A DNA stretch of 64,000 nt, taken from NCBI GenBank assembly GCA_038321965.1, contig JBBQFL010000001.1:1-64000 (forward strand). The letters run 5' to 3'. The notes under the pieces are model-generated. The model was given only the letters and a program-made list of their open reading frames with translations, was not told the origin of the DNA and searched no databases. The stretch is from UKL13-2 sp038321965. Lineage in GTDB: Bacteria > Pseudomonadota > Gammaproteobacteria > Burkholderiales > Usitatibacteraceae. Below are positions 1 to 7,815 of this stretch, piece by piece. Numbering within the stretch: the first letter of the stretch is position 1; each line of letters starts with the position of its first letter. Both the position numbers and the translations under genes were made by a program.

Positions 1-95
1 ACCACCTCGGCTTTGAATTCGAGGGTAAACACGCGTCGCTTGAGTTGTTCTTTCTTGATGCCGTCGAGTACGTTATTCTTCTTGCCTGATTTCAT
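1..95 (-). CDS. Transposase OrfA-like N-terminus, IS3 type (cut by window edge)
   Basis: Reading leftward from an ATG at 95 gives 31 open residues that run off the window. The end of this stretch reads RRVFTLEFKAEVV, which resembles the first conserved segment of IS3/IS911-family OrfA proteins (R-[RK]-x-[FY]-[TS]-x-E-F-K), just ahead of their helix-turn-helix. Only the first tenth or so of a transposase is visible, so the assignment rests on this one motif. The 66 bases between this start and the next gene would hold the insertion sequence end; I could not identify a terminal inverted repeat there. Confidence 0.45.
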   Translation of the reverse strand, partial: MKSGKKNNVLDGIKKEQLKRRVFTLEFKAEV

Positions 96-161
96 GATTT
101 TCGCTTTCGTTAAGTACTCCACGAAAAGCTTACAGGATCAAACCCCACGAGGACAAACATC

Positions 162-1721
162 ATGCTATTGCGGCGCTTCACCACGCTCGCCCTTTGCCTG
201 TGCGCCCTTTCGGCGACGGCGCAAACGCTCACGCTGGGCACCAAACTCGAACTCAATACACTCGACCCACATTTCTTCGCCGCCTTTCCCACCGGCTCGT
301 CGCACGAAATGCTCTATGAAAAACTGGCCGTGCTTGACGAGAAACTGGTGCCGCGCCCGCAGCTGGCTGTTGCCTGGAAAAACCTCGACAACCTCACCTG
401 GGAAATCAAGCTGCGCAAAGGGGTGGTTTTCCATAACGGTTCGCCCTTCACGGCAGACGATGTAATGTTCACGTGGGAGCGGGTACCCAACGTGCCCAAC
501 TCGCCAAACTCTTTTTCACAGTTCACACGAAACGTCGAAAAAATCATCAAGCTCGACGATTACACGATCCAGATGAAAACATTAACGCCGACGCCGATGC
601 TGCCCAACGACCTGGCCAATGTTTACATCGTCTCGGCATCAGCCGCGAAAGGCATGACCACGCAGGATTTCAATGCCGGTAAAGCTGCCATCGGCACGGG
701 GCAATACAAGCTGGTCGAATGGAAGAACGGCGAGCAACTGATCGTCGAGCGTTTCGACAAGTATTGGGGCCCGAAGCCTACATGGGCCAAAGTCACTGAG
801 CGCGTGATCGCCAAAGATCCGACACGACTTGCTGCATTGCTTTCCGGTCAGGTCGATGCCATCGACGCTGTGCCGAGCGCCGACCTGGCGCGCATCAAAA
901 GCGACGGCAAGTTCTCCCTCTTCCGTGGCCCCGCCGCGCTGGTGCACTATATCGCGCTCGATTCCGCTCGTGATGCTTCGCCATTTGTTACCGCTAAAGA
1001 CGGCAAACCTCTCGACAAAAATCCACTCAAGGACATGCGTGTCAGAAAAGCACTGTCACTGGCCGTCAATCGGGCGCTGATTGTCCAGCGCATCATGGAT
1101 GGCAGCGGCATCCCCGCATCGCAGTTACTGGCGGAACAATTTCCCGGGTCGCTCAAGGGCTTGAAACCGGACCCGTTCGATCTTATTAAGGCGCAGGCTC
1201 TGCTCAAAGAAGCCGGCTGGGCAGATGGTTTTCGCATCGTGTTGCACGCCACCAATGATCGCTACCCCAACGACGCTTCCGTCGCGCAGGCCGTCGCGCA
1301 AATGTGGACGCGCTTAGGGCTTAAAGCAGAAGTCGAAACATTGCCCGGCAGCCTGTTCTTCTCACGCGCGTCGAAACAGGATTTCAGCGCGTTCGCTGCG
1401 CAATATGGTGCCGAGGAAGCCGCCAACAGTCTGCGCGCGCTGGTCGCCACCGCCACACCCGCCAAAGGTTTTGGTACCGCAAACCGCACGCGCTATTCCA
1501 ATACCGTCGTTGACCAGTTGCTGGGCGATGCGTTGCAAACGATGGACGATGAGCGCCGCGACGAATTACTCGGGCGCGCCATTCGTTTTGCCATGAACGA
1601 TCAACCGCTGATTCCGGTGTTCTACCCAATCTTTGATTTTGCTGCGAAGAAGGGGCTGGTGGTAACGCCGCGTGCGCAGAGACGGTTTAATGCGTTGATG
1701 ATTAAGCCGGTGGGAAGGTAA
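162..1721 (+). CDS. Periplasmic binding protein of a peptide ABC transporter (SBP family 5, DppA/OppA-like)
   Basis: This 519-residue protein is the solute-binding component of a dipeptide/oligopeptide-type ABC importer. Residues 1-21 form a signal peptide (hydrophobic stretch after LLRR, cleavage near ATAQT). The mature start ELNTLDPHFF and the segment containing WEIKLRKGVVFHNG with FTADDVMFTW are the usual family 5 signatures; the length is typical for the family. A GAGGA element about 8 bases before the ATG supports the start. The matching permease and ATPase genes lie 3.1 kb downstream on the same strand, after several unrelated genes, so it is inferred rather than shown that they form one transporter. 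The ligand could be a peptide, opine, nickel or sugar oligomer; the sequence alone does not decide. Confidence 0.9.
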   Translation: MLLRRFTTLALCLCALSATAQTLTLGTKLELNTLDPHFFAAFPTGSSHEMLYEKLAVLDEKLVPRPQLAVAWKNLDNLTWEIKLRKGVVFHNGSPFTADDVMFTWERVPNVPNSPNSFSQFTRNVEKIIKLDDYTIQMKTLTPTPMLPNDLANVYIVSASAAKGMTTQDFNAGKAAIGTGQYKLVEWKNGEQLIVERFDKYWGPKPTWAKVTERVIAKDPTRLAALLSGQVDAIDAVPSADLARIKSDGKFSLFRGPAALVHYIALDSARDASPFVTAKDGKPLDKNPLKDMRVRKALSLAVNRALIVQRIMDGSGIPASQLLAEQFPGSLKGLKPDPFDLIKAQALLKEAGWADGFRIVLHATNDRYPNDASVAQAVAQMWTRLGLKAEVETLPGSLFFSRASKQDFSAFAAQYGAEEAANSLRALVATATPAKGFGTANRTRYSNTVVDQLLGDALQTMDDERRDELLGRAIRFAMNDQPLIPVFYPIFDFAAKKGLVVTPRAQRRFNALMIKPVGR

Positions 1722-1961
1722 TCAGCCACAATTTGAATCACATAATTTTATTGTTCCCCCGCCTTGGGGAGAGGGTTAGGGTGAGGGGCTTGCAGGCTGG
1801 AGTACGCACCATCCCAACGCGTTACGTTCGTGAGGCATACAGTACCGACACGGATAAATGGGTCCGGCTAAATCTGGTAAGACACCATCTAATTCATACT
1901 ACACAACGGTGAGCCCATTGGTGAAGGTGTATGAAGCGAGTCAAAGAACCGGAATGTGATA
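1722..1961. other. Non-coding spacer after the binding-protein gene
   Basis: No convincing gene is seen here. A GC-rich stretch at about 1757-1790 contains GGGAGAGGGTTAGGGTGAGG, a short low-complexity repeat that recurs behind genes in many proteobacterial genomes. The rest (about 1800-1960) has no long reading frame. It could be debris of a mobile element, but I found no inverted repeat to prove that. Confidence 0.4.
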
Positions 1962-2036
1962 ATGAAAGACCTGACACCAGTTTTGGTCGTTGGGTCGACA
2001 GCTGCCTTAGTCTTGTATTTGCGCGAGCAGCGATAA
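1962..2036 (+). CDS. Possible 24-residue single-membrane-helix microprotein
   Basis: An ATG at 1962 opens a 24-codon frame ending in TAA. The peptide is MKDLTPVLVV followed by a hydrophobic run to LYL and a charged end REQR, the pattern of a tiny one-pass membrane protein with a charged C-terminus. A GGA eight bases before the ATG could act as ribosome binding site. It ends 25 bases before the next gene, which is also a small membrane protein, so the two may be co-expressed. Frames this short arise by chance, hence the low confidence. Confidence 0.3.
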   Translation: MKDLTPVLVVGSTAALVLYLREQR

Positions 2037-2061
2037 TCTCTAATTCGAACGGGTTTTGAAA

Positions 2062-2430
2062 ATGCCATTTGAACAGCTCATTAGCTTAACTACCATAGTT
2101 GGGGTTAGTCTTTATGCGGTTGCAAACGAGGATGCAACCAAAAGTGAAGGCCTGAAGCTAGTGTGTCTGGGCGCGCTGGTTGTTTTAGCGCAGCTCATAC
2201 TAAACAAGATACTTGGTGCCGAATCAGGCGAATTTGCTTCAACCGGCATGAGGGATATTCTCTTAGTGAAAGAAATACGAGCGAAGACCGGTGGAGTGAT
2301 TGTTGGCTACATGTTCGCTCTAAGTGGCTTGCTGGCGATACTAAAATCGTTATTAGGCGGTCAGGTACGCGTGGGAGATCAAAACGAGACGGAAGCGAGA
2401 GTTGCAAAAAAGTCCAGTGGAGCGCAATAG
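2062..2430 (+). CDS. Small hypothetical membrane protein (122 aa)
   Basis: The family is not recognised. The protein has hydrophobic segments at about residues 5-20, 30-50 and 77-98 (the last contains VIVGYMFALSGLLAIL), so two or three membrane helices, and an acidic-basic hydrophilic tail of about 20 residues. I chose ATG 2062 over the in-frame TTG at 2056 because both give nearly the same protein and ATG is the stronger start. No Shine-Dalgarno sequence is obvious. The surrounding spacers are AT-richer than the transporter genes, compatible with foreign or relic DNA between the separated parts of the ABC transporter locus. Confidence 0.5.
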   Translation: MPFEQLISLTTIVGVSLYAVANEDATKSEGLKLVCLGALVVLAQLILNKILGAESGEFASTGMRDILLVKEIRAKTGGVIVGYMFALSGLLAILKSLLGGQVRVGDQNETEARVAKKSSGAQ

Positions 2431-2772
2431 TTTGCACATATCCCGTGGCGCGAGCGGCGCCAAATAACGGAAATACCATCTCGACGATTTCCTTCGTCGT
2501 TTGTTGATTTTCAATTTACGCGCTCGCAATTTTCCTCCCACGAATCAGGCCAAATATCGAAACCAAATGGAAAGTATCGATTCTAGGATCGAATGTCGGC
2601 TTGAGAGCGCATTGGGAGCCAGTCCGCTAGGGCTGCAATGGGTCGATGCGCGCCGTTCGTTGCAACGAAAAAATGGCGAGTAACAGCCCATAGATCTTGC
2701 AAGTATCGACGTGTCCACCGCCTCGCTATGTGAAGCAGAAGGATTTAGCATCGACATGACTGCGCTTTTCGC
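2431..2772. other. Non-coding spacer, 342 bases
   Basis: A short frame with an ATG at about 2567 (MESIDSRIEC to NGE, 38 codons) is present but has no recognisable family, no good ribosome binding site and ordinary composition. I do not call it. No terminator, palindrome or repeat stands out. Confidence 0.35.
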
Positions 2773-3324
2773 ATGACGGTGGACCGCTCCCTATACGAAC
2801 AAGCGATGGGCGCGAGCTTTAGCCGTCTTGCACCCGAAGTGCAACAGTTTCATCGCCTGACCGGCAAACACACGCTCCACGGCCAAGTCGACGTGCACGC
2901 GCCCCAATCACTTCTGGCGACACTGTTGGCACGCCTCCTCGGTACGCCGCGTGCCGCAGGGGCAGGCGCGATCACATTCGAGCTCGACGCACAGGCTTTT
3001 GCGGAAACCTGGACGCGCCATTTCCCTTCAAAAACCATGACTTCATGTCTGCGGCTTATCGATGGGCAGCTTGTTGAAAAGCTTGGTGCCGCTCGAATGA
3101 TATTCGAGCTCACCGAATGCGACGGCCGACTGAACATGCACTTGCGTCACCTGTATTTTCTGGGTATTCCATGTCCGGCATGGCTCATGCCCCGTGTGAC
3201 TGCCGAAGAAACAGGGCGCGATGGTCGCCTGCATTTTCACGTCCATGCGGGCGTACCGGGTGTTGGTTTGGTTGCCAGTTATCAGGGCTATCTGGCTTTG
3301 CCATCAGAAAGCGCACCCGCATGA
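2773..3324 (+). CDS. DUF4166 domain protein
   Basis: The 183-residue protein matches my memory of DUF4166: an N-terminal segment MGASFSRLAPEVQQFH, a basic middle, and a C-terminal region with GVGLVASYQGYL. No signal peptide or membrane helix is visible. The function of the family is unknown. Its stop codon overlaps the start of the following DCC-family gene (ATGA), so the two are translationally coupled. DUF4166 proteins are, to my knowledge, often found with DCC-type thiol oxidoreductases, which supports a shared but undefined role, possibly at the membrane. Confidence 0.7.
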   Translation: MTVDRSLYEQAMGASFSRLAPEVQQFHRLTGKHTLHGQVDVHAPQSLLATLLARLLGTPRAAGAGAITFELDAQAFAETWTRHFPSKTMTSCLRLIDGQLVEKLGAARMIFELTECDGRLNMHLRHLYFLGIPCPAWLMPRVTAEETGRDGRLHFHVHAGVPGVGLVASYQGYLALPSESAPA

Positions 3325-3710
3325 TCGTCGTGTTCGATGCGCAATGTCTGCTATGCAGCCGCTCTGTGCAGTTCTTGTTGCGACACGACAAAAGGGGCGT
3401 ATTTCAATTCGCCTCCATCCAGGGGAAAACTGGCGCCGCGCTCCTCGCGAACGCGGGGCTATCAGTCAGTGGACTCCAGACGATGTTGCTTTGCGATGAG
3501 GGACGCTTCTGGGAGCAGTCGGCGGCGCTGCTGCGTGTGTTGCATAGACTGGGCTGGCCCTGGCGCTTCGCATGGGTGGCTTGGTTGGTGCCGGGGCCAT
3601 TGAGGGATGCAGCGTATCGCGTCGTCGCGCGTAACCGCTACAGATTGTTTGGCAGAACAGAGGCGTGCCTCATTCCGCCGAAAAACGTTGCGGCGCGGTT
3701 TCTGGACTGA
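3321..3710 (+). CDS. DCC-family (DUF393) putative thiol-disulfide oxidoreductase
   Basis: The protein has 129 residues and starts at the ATG that overlaps the previous stop. Near the N-terminus it carries D-A-Q-C-L-L-C, a variant of the family's DxxCxxC motif (usually DGxCxxC), followed by FLLRHDKRGVFQF. Further family marks are the segment LLRVLHRLGWPWR and the end YRVVARNRYRLFGRTEAC. The two N-terminal cysteines are the presumed redox pair. The substrate of these proteins is unknown. A second conserved cysteine sits near the C-terminus (TEAC). Confidence 0.8.
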   Translation: MIVVFDAQCLLCSRSVQFLLRHDKRGVFQFASIQGKTGAALLANAGLSVSGLQTMLLCDEGRFWEQSAALLRVLHRLGWPWRFAWVAWLVPGPLRDAAYRVVARNRYRLFGRTEACLIPPKNVAARFLD

Positions 3711-3740
3711 TCGCTCCGCTCATCTGCCCAGGCGACAAAG

Positions 3741-4628
3741 CTACACCGCGATGCGGTAACCCGTTGTAAAGGTGTCACCCGCCGCCAATTGCATCATGTC
3801 CGGCTTACGCCGAATGTCTGCATTGATTTCCGAGCCGTCATCAAATCCATACCAGGGCTCAAGACACACATACGGCTCGCCCGGTTTCGCCCAGATGCCG
3901 AGCGTAGGTGCGCCACCGGTATCGAACTGCAACCGCACGCCGTGCTCGCGATGAACGATTTGCAGTTGCCGCGAGCGAATGCCTTTGAAGATCAGGGCGT
4001 CGCGCACAAAGGTCTCGTTAGTCAATACGACGCTGTTGTTTGCGTCAAACTCAAACGGTTCCGGCGCACTGCTCAGCAGATTTTCGGCCACGCGATGGCA
4101 CACGGGCTCTTCGACTTCGCCAAATTGGATTGACCAATTTTCAAGCGGCCCCAACTTCGCGGGCAGATTGAATGCCGGATGGGAGCCAAGTGCGAAGAAC
4201 ATCGTGTGGTCATTTCGATTCATCACGCGATAGTCGACGGCAAGCGTACGCGCCTGAAGCGTGAAGGTTACTTCCAGCGTAAACGCGTAGGGGTATGCCG
4301 CGATGGTCGCGTCGCTGTCTGTTAACCGGAATGTCGCCGCCGTCTCGCTTGAAGTCAGCAACGAAAAATCCATGTCGCGCGCAAAACCGTGCTTGGGGAT
4401 TTCATAGAAACGACCATCCAGTAAATAACCCCCATCCTTGAATCGGCCGATCACCGGAAAGAGAATCGGTGCGCTTGAAGCCCAGAAAGCCGGGTCACGC
4501 TGCCAGATGAATTCATCGCCGCTGACGAACTCGCGCAGACTTCGTAGTTCCGCGCCACGTAGCGCCACGTCACACGTCAGCGCAGCGTTCTTGAGAGTCA
4601 CGGTTGGCGGGCTTGATCCATTGTGCAT
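3741..4628 (-). CDS. Aldose 1-epimerase (galactose mutarotase) family, LacX-like
   Basis: The enzyme would interconvert the anomers of a sugar or sugar phosphate in the cytoplasm. It has 295 residues from the ATG at 4628. A longer frame extends upstream to 4817 but has no family similarity and would reach to the next promoter. Family marks are RGAELRSL, LFPVIGRFKDG, KHGFARDMDF, the segment GSHPAFNLP carrying the catalytic-region histidine, and the C-terminal CLEPWYGFDD with the likely catalytic acid. It is transcribed against both neighbours, interrupting the ABC transporter locus, so it probably has its own promoter. Confidence 0.85.
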   Translation of the reverse strand: MHNGSSPPTVTLKNAALTCDVALRGAELRSLREFVSGDEFIWQRDPAFWASSAPILFPVIGRFKDGGYLLDGRFYEIPKHGFARDMDFSLLTSSETAATFRLTDSDATIAAYPYAFTLEVTFTLQARTLAVDYRVMNRNDHTMFFALGSHPAFNLPAKLGPLENWSIQFGEVEEPVCHRVAENLLSSAPEPFEFDANNSVVLTNETFVRDALIFKGIRSRQLQIVHREHGVRLQFDTGGAPTLGIWAKPGEPYVCLEPWYGFDDGSEINADIRRKPDMMQLAAGDTFTTGYRIAV

Positions 4629-4825
4629 TGGTTGTTCTCGCGATTGTCTATTTTGGCTTGACCCGGATATTACACGCGGCTGGGTCATCACCGGACCATT
4701 GAAGCTGATGGCCGTGACACCATCGAAACGATTAAGATAACGACTGCATCGCACAACCGTACAAACAATCGGCTGATTGCCGCGCTCGACGCTGCGAAGC
4801 ATTTTCCCGGACCCCATTCACCTTA

Positions 4826-5812
4826 ATGTTTGCCTACACCATCCGTCGCCTGACCCAATCCGGCTTTGTCCTGCTGGTGATGGCGATGCTCGTGTTTCTC
4901 GGTGTGTATGCCATTGGTAACCCGATTGAGTTGCTGGTGAACCCGCAGGCCGATGAAGTTGAGCGCATGCGCGCGACCGTCGCGCTTGGGCTGGACAAGC
5001 CGTTGTATGCCCAATTCGGGGCATTTCTAAAGGGTGCTTTGTCGGGCGACCTCGGACGTTCGTTTGTATTCGGTGTGCCAGCACTTGAGCTGATTCTCTC
5101 CAAAATGCCGGCCACCATCGAGCTTGCAGTCGTAGCAACTCTGATGGCGGTACTGCTCGGTATCCCGCTGGGTCTGGTTGCGGGCCTGAAGCCTGACAGC
5201 TTTATCGGTCGCAGCATCATGGCCGGTTCAATTGTGGGTTTCTCGCTACCGACGTTTTGGGTGGGGCTGGTGTTGATCATGTTTTTCTCGGTATACCTTG
5301 GTTGGTTACCGTCAAACGGCCGAGGCGAAACCGTAAGCGTGCTGGGCGTGCCGGTGAGCTTCCTCACGTGGGACGGTCTCCAACATCTGTTTATGCCGGC
5401 GCTGAATCTGGCGCTTTTCAAGCTCTCGTTGCTCATTCGCCTGACGCGTGCGCAGACTCGGGAGGCACTGTTGCAGGACTACGTTAAATTCGCCCGGGCA
5501 AAGGGCCTCTCGGCATCGCGCGTCATTGGTGTGCATGTGCTGAAAAACATCATGATCCCCATCGTCACCGTGATCGGCCTTGAATTTGGCTCGGTGATTG
5601 CATTTGCCATCGTGACCGAATCGATTTTCGCTTGGCCCGGAACTGGCAAACTGCTGATCGATTCAATCAACCAGCTCGACCGGCCAGTAATCGTTGCCTA
5701 TCTCATGGTGATCGTCATGCTCTTCGTCACTATCAACTTCGTCGTGGACATTATTTATTCCTATCTCGATCCGCGTGTGCGACTGGGACAGTCAACGGGA
5801 GCGGGACACTGA
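4826..5812 (+). CDS. dppB: Peptide ABC transporter permease, DppB/OppB type
   Basis: This 328-residue inner-membrane permease has an N-terminal helix (residues 10-30), a periplasmic loop, and five further hydrophobic segments. The cytoplasmic coupling loop reads EALLQDYVKFARAKGLS with the following HVLKN, the EAA motif that docks on the ATPases. The C-terminal half contains the typical VTESIFAWPGTGKLL. It is the first of four transporter genes in a row; the next starts one base after its stop. The gene symbol reflects the family, not a proven dipeptide substrate. Confidence 0.92.
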   Translation: MFAYTIRRLTQSGFVLLVMAMLVFLGVYAIGNPIELLVNPQADEVERMRATVALGLDKPLYAQFGAFLKGALSGDLGRSFVFGVPALELILSKMPATIELAVVATLMAVLLGIPLGLVAGLKPDSFIGRSIMAGSIVGFSLPTFWVGLVLIMFFSVYLGWLPSNGRGETVSVLGVPVSFLTWDGLQHLFMPALNLALFKLSLLIRLTRAQTREALLQDYVKFARAKGLSASRVIGVHVLKNIMIPIVTVIGLEFGSVIAFAIVTESIFAWPGTGKLLIDSINQLDRPVIVAYLMVIVMLFVTINFVVDIIYSYLDPRVRLGQSTGAGH

Positions 5813-5813
5813 G

Positions 5814-6725
5814 ATGGAAACCAGCGTGTTAGCCGTTGAGGTGCCGGTAAAGGAGGAAACACCATTGCGGCGATTCGTGAGCGAATTCGCCGAGTCCAAG
5901 CTTGCGCTTATTGGCCTGTCGATGCTGTTGCTGGTACTGACGGTCGCTATTCTCGCCCCGCTGATCTCGCCGCAAAACCCGTATGACCTGGGACAGATCG
6001 ACCTGATGGACAGCAAGCTGGCACCGGGCGAAAAAGCCCCATCGGATAAAGTCTATCGGCTAGGCACTGACGATCAGGGGCGCGACATGCTGTCGGCAAT
6101 TTTTTACGGCTTGCGAATTTCGCTGGGCGTCGGCGTCGCGAGCACGGTGGTCGCAGTCATCATCGGGCTTACGTTCGGCTTAATGGCTGCGTACTTTGGC
6201 GGCTGGGTGGATACGCTGATCATGCGCGTCGTCGATATCCAGTTATCGTTCCCCGCAATTTTGCTGGCGCTCATCCTGCTCGCCGTATTCGGACAAGGTG
6301 TGGATAAAGTGATCATCGCGCTGATTACCGTGCAGTGGGCCTATTACGCAAGAACCGTGCGGGCGTCGGCGCTGGTCGAGAGGCAAAAGGAATACGTGGA
6401 AGCCGCGCGAGTGCTGTCGCTATCCAAGCCCCGCATTCTGTTCAAGCATTTGCTGCCAAATTGCCTGCCACCCTTGATCGTCGTCGCGACCGTGCAGGTG
6501 GCACACGCGATCTCGCTGGAGGCAACACTTTCGTTTCTCGGGCTCGGCCTGCCGATTACCGAGCCGTCGCTCGGCTTGCTCATTTCGAATGGCTTCACTT
6601 ACCTCATGAGCGGCAAGTACTGGATCAGCTTTTATCCGGGGCTCGCCTTGTTGGTGACAATCATGTCGATCAATCTGGTCGCGGATCAACTTAGGGATGT
6701 GCTGAACCCGAGGCTGAAGAAATGA
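5814..6725 (+). CDS. dppC: Peptide ABC transporter permease, DppC/OppC type
   Basis: This is the second permease, 303 residues from ATG 5814, preceded by GGGAGCGGG as ribosome binding site. An upstream in-frame start at 5775 lies inside dppB and is not used here. The N-terminal helix (about residues 30-50), the segment LGTDDQGRDMLSAIFYGLRIS and the EAA loop EYVEAARVLSLSKPRIL are diagnostic for the OppC/DppC group. The C-terminal SFLGLGLP is also typical. It forms a heterodimer with the preceding gene product. A strong hairpin separates it from the ATPase genes. Confidence 0.92.
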   Translation: METSVLAVEVPVKEETPLRRFVSEFAESKLALIGLSMLLLVLTVAILAPLISPQNPYDLGQIDLMDSKLAPGEKAPSDKVYRLGTDDQGRDMLSAIFYGLRISLGVGVASTVVAVIIGLTFGLMAAYFGGWVDTLIMRVVDIQLSFPAILLALILLAVFGQGVDKVIIALITVQWAYYARTVRASALVERQKEYVEAARVLSLSKPRILFKHLLPNCLPPLIVVATVQVAHAISLEATLSFLGLGLPITEPSLGLLISNGFTYLMSGKYWISFYPGLALLVTIMSINLVADQLRDVLNPRLKK

Positions 6726-6733
6726 CCACATTT

Positions 6734-6802
6734 GAAAACACAAGCACTGGCGCGCTTTTCAGGCCAAAAGTGTCTGAAAAAGCGCGCCAGTGCTTGTGTT
6801 TC
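6734..6802. repeat. Palindromic intergenic repeat between dppC and dppD
   Basis: Left arm 6734-6762 and right arm 6774-6802 are almost perfectly complementary (about 28 paired bases, core ACACAAGCACTGGCGCGC), with an 11-base loop. It is the most complete member of a repeat family also seen near 31631, 43472, 46263 and 61681. In the dpp mRNA it would form a very stable stem between permease and ATPase cistrons and could protect or attenuate the transcript. There is no T-run directly after it, so it is not a typical intrinsic terminator. Confidence 0.75.
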
Positions 6803-6822
6803 ACTTTTTGCGAGAACTTCAA

Positions 6823-7815
6823 GTGAGCACGGTCCTGCAAGTCGAAAACCTGCGCACCCACTTTTTCACCAAGGCCGGAGTGGTGAAAGCGGTAGACGAC
6901 GTTTCGTTTTCCATCGACAAGGGCCAGATCCTCGGGCTGGTCGGTGAATCGGGTTCCGGCAAATCCATGACCGGCTACTCGATCATGGGTCTGATCGATG
7001 CGCCGGGACGAGTGGTTGAAGGCCGCATTTCGTTGAATGGCCGGGACGTAACCGCCTACAGCACCGAACAATGGCGTTCCCTGCGCGGCAATCGCGTGGC
7101 GATGATATTCCAGGACCCGATGATGACGCTCAATCCGGTGTTGCGCATCGATACACAGATGATCGAAGCCATCACCGCGCATGAAAAAATCTCGCCGACG
7201 GCCGCACGCGAACGCTGCCGCAATGCGCTTTCGCAAGTGGGCATTCCGTCGCCAGAAGAGCGTCTGCTGGCTTATCCTCATCAATTCTCCGGCGGCATGC
7301 GGCAACGCGTTGCCATCGCCATCGCACTGCTCAACAAGCCCGATCTCATCATTTGCGACGAACCCACCACCGCGCTCGACGTGACGATACAGGGGCAGAT
7401 TCTTTATGAGATGCAAAAGCTTTGCCGAGAATCCGGGACCGCGCTGATGTGGATCACGCACGACTTGTCTGTTGTCGCCGGGCTCGCCGATACGGTGGCG
7501 GTCATGTACGCAGGCAAAATCGTCGAACAGGGCGCCACTGCCGATTTGCTCGATCATCCGCTGCATCCGTACACCAAAGGGCTGCTGGATTCGGTACCGA
7601 GTCGCAACGTCAAGGGCCAGCCGCTGAAACAAATTCCCGGCATGACGCCATCACTACTAAAGATCGGTAGCGGCTGTGCGTTTCGCGAACGCTGCATGCG
7701 TCGTGCTAGCGAATGCGAAGTGGCGCCGCCGTTTACCAATCCAGAATCAACTGTTGCGCATAAGGTACGTTGTTTTCATCCGCACGTTTCCGCTGACGAG
7801 GAGCTCGTGGCATGA
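6823..7815 (+). CDS. dppD: Peptide ABC transporter ATPase, DppD/OppD type
   Basis: The 330-residue ATPase energises import together with the next gene product. Visible motifs are Walker A GESGSGKS (residues about 43-50), the Q-loop IFQDPMMTLNP, the signature FSGGMRQRVAIA, Walker B LIICDEPTTALD and the switch histidine in WITHDLSVV. The C-terminal oligopeptide extension holds cysteines in CAFRERCMRRASEC and VRCF, as in OppD/DppD. I chose GTG 6823 (VSTVLQVENL) because the alternative GTG at 6790 lies inside the hairpin arm and would add unrelated residues. The ribosome binding site is weak. Confidence 0.92.
   Translation: MSTVLQVENLRTHFFTKAGVVKAVDDVSFSIDKGQILGLVGESGSGKSMTGYSIMGLIDAPGRVVEGRISLNGRDVTAYSTEQWRSLRGNRVAMIFQDPMMTLNPVLRIDTQMIEAITAHEKISPTAARERCRNALSQVGIPSPEERLLAYPHQFSGGMRQRVAIAIALLNKPDLIICDEPTTALDVTIQGQILYEMQKLCRESGTALMWITHDLSVVAGLADTVAVMYAGKIVEQGATADLLDHPLHPYTKGLLDSVPSRNVKGQPLKQIPGMTPSLLKIGSGCAFRERCMRRASECEVAPPFTNPESTVAHKVRCFHPHVSADEELVA

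Noticed and set aside
1757..1790. Telomere-like GGGTTAGGGTGAGG repeat
   Set aside because: It is a single short stretch commonly seen as low-complexity sequence behind proteobacterial genes; not a tandem array.
6691..7632. A 313-codon open frame on the minus strand over dppD
   Set aside because: The plus strand encodes an ATPase with all motifs; the antisense product is composition-driven with no recognised family.
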